Source: Candidatus Woesearchaeota archaeon
GTDB lineage: Archaea; Nanobdellota; Nanobdellia; Woesearchaeales; WJKL01
DNA length: 13,920 nt
Direction: 5' to 3'
NCBI GenBank assembly: GCA_014729145.1
Contig: WJKL01000056.1
Span: 1 to 13,920, forward strand
Below, piece by piece: positions 11,129-13,920 of this stretch (positions are counted from its first letter, which is position 1; each line of letters begins with the position of its first letter). The notes under the pieces were generated by a model. It was not told the DNA's origin. It did not search any database and saw nothing but the letters and a program-made list of their open reading frames with translations. The position numbers and the translations under genes were made by a program.

Positions 11129-13920
11129 GATACTACCACAACCAATTCTCTTTTGTTGTTGCTTTCATCAAATTCAGCTATCTTTCCATCCGGATCAGCG
11201 TCTATTTTAGGATAGTATGTTCTTGCATCTGGATAAGTTATCTTTCTGGCAACAACAACCCCTTTTCCAGGATCCAATTTAGATACAGTTCCGTAGATAG
11301 CACTTCCGCCCCCAGTATCAAGCCTCCATTCAACATCATTAAGTGTTGCATTTCCAGTGTTTTCTATATTAAACGCAAGCACAGTAAAGTTTCCAGCAAC
11401 AGGAATTTGAGGATACTGCACAACAAAATGGTTTATCTCTATATCATCACCACTGTCTCCTTTTCCGTCATAATCAACACAGATACCATTCGAACATGCA
11501 ACAGCACATCCTTCTTTAAGCTGAATATTATCTGAATAGCTGCATGTTCCTGCACAGCTCCATGTTCTGTAAACTTGATAAACATCATTTCCTGTGCAAT
11601 AAGGCGTTTCAATATAGCTGTCTTTTCCGCAGTCAGAATCATTTATACAAACATCAGCAACACATTCTCCATCAATACAGGTTGAATTGCATTCTTCTTT
11701 CAATATAACATCATCTTTATAACCGCAGTGAGCATCAGATGTAGAAGCATTGTTGCATATCCATGTTCTGTAATTCTGATAAATATCTCCTGACTCACAC
11801 CATAAATTTCCAATCCATCTATCAGTTCCGCAGTCAGAATCTTCTGAACAAGTATAATTTGAAGGATTTCCCAAGCAGATTCCCTGAGAGCATCCAAATT
11901 CACAATGCTTTCTTTTTTTATCTATAATATGATAATGACAATAAGAATTGTTTGCTCCAGCATTATAGCATCTATACTCTTTATATTCTTGCTTTATATC
12001 TCCAGACTCACAATATCTATTTCCTATCCAACTATCAATTCCACAGTCAGAATCTAAATAACAATTAATGATTTTAGAATTTGACTCAAATGCCAGCCCC
12101 CTAGGAGATAGTCCGGGACTGTCAAAACTATCTATTATTGTTCCATCAGTTGCTAATTTATATATCTTATTTTCATTGGAATCCACATTCCATAAATATC
12201 CCTCATCCCATACTAACCCTCTTGGCTGATCTCCAGGGCTGTCAAAACTATCTATTATTGTTCCATCAGCTGTCATTTTATATATCTTAGCATCATTATA
12301 ATAAGAACCCCATAAATATCCTTCACCCCAAGCCAATCCGAAAAAATCTCCAGGGCTGTCAAAACTATCCACAACAACTCCATCAACTGTCATTTTATAT
12401 GTCTTGTCATAAGTTATATGCCACAAATATCCTCCGCCCCAAGCTATTCCACCGTTAAAAAATTTAGGTCTGTCAAAACTATCCACCACAGTTCCATTAA
12501 GAGTCAATCTATATATCTTATTACTATTGCTATTAGTGTTCCATATATAAGAAGCGGAATCTATACAGTAGCCATCTTCACAGGAGATACTGCAGCTGTC
12601 TCTAGTAATCTCATATTCTGTGTGATTGCAGTATGAGTTATTTGTACCAGGACTGAAGCAATTATAATTTCTATATTTTTGCACAATATTACTTCCACTG
12701 CAATATTTTTCTCCTATATATCTTTCTGTTCCGCAGTCAGAGTCTTTTTCACAAATTACTCCCATGCACTTTCCTCCAAAACACCCATCGCTGCAGTTCT
12801 CTTTAATAATTATCTTTTCATTATAACCACAATTAGCGTTGATAGTCCCGTCATTTAAACAAGTATAATTTCCATAAATCTGCCAAATAGCATTATTGCT
12901 GCAGTATCCAGAACCAACCCATGTATCATTTCCACAGTCTGAATCAAATGTACAATTAGGGGTTATACAACTTCCATTATAACAGATGTCATTTCCTGTA
13001 CAATCCTCTTTCATCATCGAACTCTCATTATAATCACAGCTAGCATTAATAGTTCCAGGATCTAAACAAGTATAATTGCCATAAATCTGCCATACATCTT
13101 CATTGCTGCAGTATTCAGGACCAACCCAAACATCTGTTCCGCAATCATTATCCAAACTACAATTTACACACACACCTAAGTCACAGCCATAACTGCATGT
13201 TTTATTTAAATTAGGGGTTGCTGTATTTGAACAGCTGGCGTTAGAAGCCCCAACATTATTGCATGTATAATTTATATAATCATTGTATACATCTCCTGCT
13301 GAACAATATGGACTATCATAAACATCTATTCCGCAATCAGATTCATTATAACATTCTATGTTGCATGTTCCATTAGTGCATCCATTTAGACAAGATTCTT
13401 TTAATTCGTATGTATCTGTATAATTGCAATAAGAGCTGTTTGTTATTGGATTATAACAAATATAATTTCTATAATCCTGCCAAACATCATTTCCATTGCA
13501 GCTAGCATTTCCAATCCAACCATCTGTTCCGCACTCCGAGTTTAAATAACATTCAATTACACTAGATTTTGGCTGCCAACTCAAACCATTTGGAGCAACT
13601 GAAGGAGCATTAAAATTCTCTAAAAAGCCACCATTGGTGGATATTCTATAAATCCTACCATTATCCGAGTCTATATTCCATAAAAAGGAACCATCAAATG
13701 TTATATCCCTTGGATAATAGTAAGGCGTATCAAAGCTGTCGGCAATAGTGCCATTAGTAAATATTTTATAAATTATATCATCTTGATAATCGCAAGCCCA
13801 GAGATAATTTCCATCAAATGTTAAGCCAGAGATATCACTATTTGGGGCATCAATACTACCTATCACGCTCCCATTATTATCTAGTTTATAGATCTTATCA
13901 GTTCCATAATCAGAATTCCA
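11125..13920 (-). CDS. Large surface protein: propeller repeats, 8-Cys units and CARDB-like domain (5' end outside window)
   Basis: The frame is open from the right edge (first codon TGG) to TGA at 11125: 931 residues, with the N-terminus and any signal peptide missing. Order in window numbering: three propeller-type repeats (1-122); five Cys-rich units (124-452); four more propeller-type repeats (456-618); three Cys-rich units (620-814); a CARDB-like Ig-fold domain (827-931, with NIENTGNATLNDVEW and FDESNN). Propeller repeats share the pattern SFDSPG...GLAW..GYLW...KIYK....DGTII. Cys units share C-x4-5-DC-G-x-D...C...NYTC...C-Y...C...C..G.C. There are over twenty Asn-x-Ser/Thr sequons. The protein is surely extracellular, folded with disulfides, and may bind a partner cell or polymer; function is inferred. 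The GTG at 13864-13866 is not the start. Confidence 0.85.
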   Translation of the reverse strand, partial: WNSDYGTDKIYKLDNNGSVIGSIDAPNSDISGLTFDGNYLWACDYQDDIIYKIFTNGTIADSFDTPYYYPRDITFDGSFLWNIDSDNGRIYRISTNGGFLENFNAPSVAPNGLSWQPKSSVIECYLNSECGTDGWIGNASCNGNDVWQDYRNYICYNPITNSSYCNYTDTYELKESCLNGCTNGTCNIECYNESDCGIDVYDSPYCSAGDVYNDYINYTCNNVGASNASCSNTATPNLNKTCSYGCDLGVCVNCSLDNDCGTDVWVGPEYCSNEDVWQIYGNYTCLDPGTINASCDYNESSMMKEDCTGNDICYNGSCITPNCTFDSDCGNDTWVGSGYCSNNAIWQIYGNYTCLNDGTINANCGYNEKIIIKENCSDGCFGGKCMGVICEKDSDCGTERYIGEKYCSGSNIVQKYRNYNCFSPGTNNSYCNHTEYEITRDSCSISCEDGYCIDSASYIWNTNSNSNKIYRLTLNGTVVDSFDRPKFFNGGIAWGGGYLWHITYDKTYKMTVDGVVVDSFDSPGDFFGLAWGEGYLWGSYYNDAKIYKMTADGTIIDSFDSPGDQPRGLVWDEGYLWNVDSNENKIYKLATDGTIIDSFDSPGLSPRGLAFESNSKIINCYLDSDCGIDSWIGNRYCESGDIKQEYKEYRCYNAGANNSYCHYHIIDKKRKHCEFGCSQGICLGNPSNYTCSEDSDCGTDRWIGNLWCESGDIYQNYRTWICNNASTSDAHCGYKDDVILKEECNSTCIDGECVADVCINDSDCGKDSYIETPYCTGNDVYQVYRTWSCAGTCSYSDNIQLKEGCAVACSNGICVDYDGKGDSGDDIEINHFVVQYPQIPVAGNFTVLAFNIENTGNATLNDVEWRLDTGGGSAIYGTVSKLDPGKGVVVARKITYPDARTYYPKIDADPDGKIAEFDESNNKRELVVVVS
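11479..12063 (-). repeat. Three 8-cysteine units (C-terminal group)
   Basis: Three tandem units of about 62-68 residues, each opening with C-x5-C-G (DSDCGID, DSDCGTD, DSDCGKD) and closing with C...C..G.C. The last unit lacks part of the middle (it has CAGTC where the others have a longer loop). Confidence 0.85.
12067..12555 (-). repeat. Four beta-propeller-type repeats between the Cys-rich groups
   Basis: Four repeats of about 38-40 residues with YLW, KIYK, DGTIIDSFDSPG and GLAW landmarks. At DNA level 12121-12149 and 12241-12269 are identical over 29 bases exactly 120 bases apart, and a third close copy starts at 12358, showing recent duplication. Confidence 0.85.
12565..13551 (-). repeat. 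Five 8-cysteine units (N-terminal group)
   Basis: Five tandem units of about 64-68 residues with eight conserved Cys each. Units 3 and 4 (around 12770-13155) are the most alike, sharing WQIYGNYTCL and GTINA-C-YNE. The openings are SECGTD, SDCGID, NDCGTD, SDCGND and SDCGTE. Confidence 0.85.

Noticed and set aside
11439..12636. Short open frames of 67-72 codons inside the giant repeat gene
   Set aside because: They are other-frame readings of the Cys-rich and propeller repeats, which is why two of them resemble each other.
13864..13866. GTG as start of the giant repeat protein
   Set aside because: The frame continues upstream to the window edge with clear propeller-repeat residues (KIYKLDNNGS), so the start is outside.
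1..13920. tRNA genes, CRISPR array, insertion sequence or integrase
   Set aside because: I saw no T-loop/acceptor pairing, no regularly spaced direct repeats outside coding repeats, and no transposase or recombinase motif in any credible frame.

Overview
The window looks like AT-rich archaeal chromosome, most likely from a small-genome DPANN-type lineage (Woesearchaeota/Pacearchaeota-like). The evidence is a Taw3/TYW3 wybutosine protein, a DUF483 protein, an archaemetzincin-type metallopeptidase, a proteasome-beta-like protein, and archaeal TATA boxes centred about 26 bases before many start codons (leaderless mRNAs). The lineage is an inference; there is no rRNA or tRNA gene to settle it, and no CRISPR array, transposase or integrase was seen.

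Layout. 1-1961 (minus): an MFS transporter running off the left edge, then a DUF483 protein. 2121-3603 (minus): a compact unit of a 37-codon ORF, a HELGH zinc peptidase and a Tyr/Gly/Ser-rich low-complexity protein. 3604-3746: a divergent control region with two copies of the palindrome TGTGAC-N6-GTCACA. 3747-5653 (plus): a protein of unknown function, then a divergent archaemetzincin-like peptidase. 5661-7276 (minus): an overlapping HEPN-like/nucleotidyltransferase pair bracketed by two copies of the 3' end of a Fis-type helix-turn-helix gene, the upstream copy intact and the downstream one a 26-codon remnant. 7377-8173 (plus): two small unknown proteins. 8296-9102 (plus): a nucleotidyltransferase with a helical C-terminal region, preceded by a perfect inverted repeat. 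9099-10016 (minus): a proteasome-beta-like Ntn hydrolase with Thr right after the initiator Met. 10126-10692 (plus): taw3. 10664-13920 (minus): a large secreted-type repeat protein (beta-propeller repeats, eight 8-cysteine units, a CARDB-like domain) that enters from the right edge and is translationally coupled to a short lipoprotein-like gene.

How they may fit together. Three different peptidase-like genes lie within about 7.5 kb, and each candidate promoter carries the same 11-mer AAGGTTTATAA, found nowhere else in the window. With the double operator at the zinc-peptidase unit, this suggests, but does not prove, a co-regulated proteolysis module. The HEPN/nucleotidyltransferase cassette between them resembles a toxin-antitoxin-type insertion next to a regulator gene. 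Functions rest on motifs read by eye; no database search was possible.
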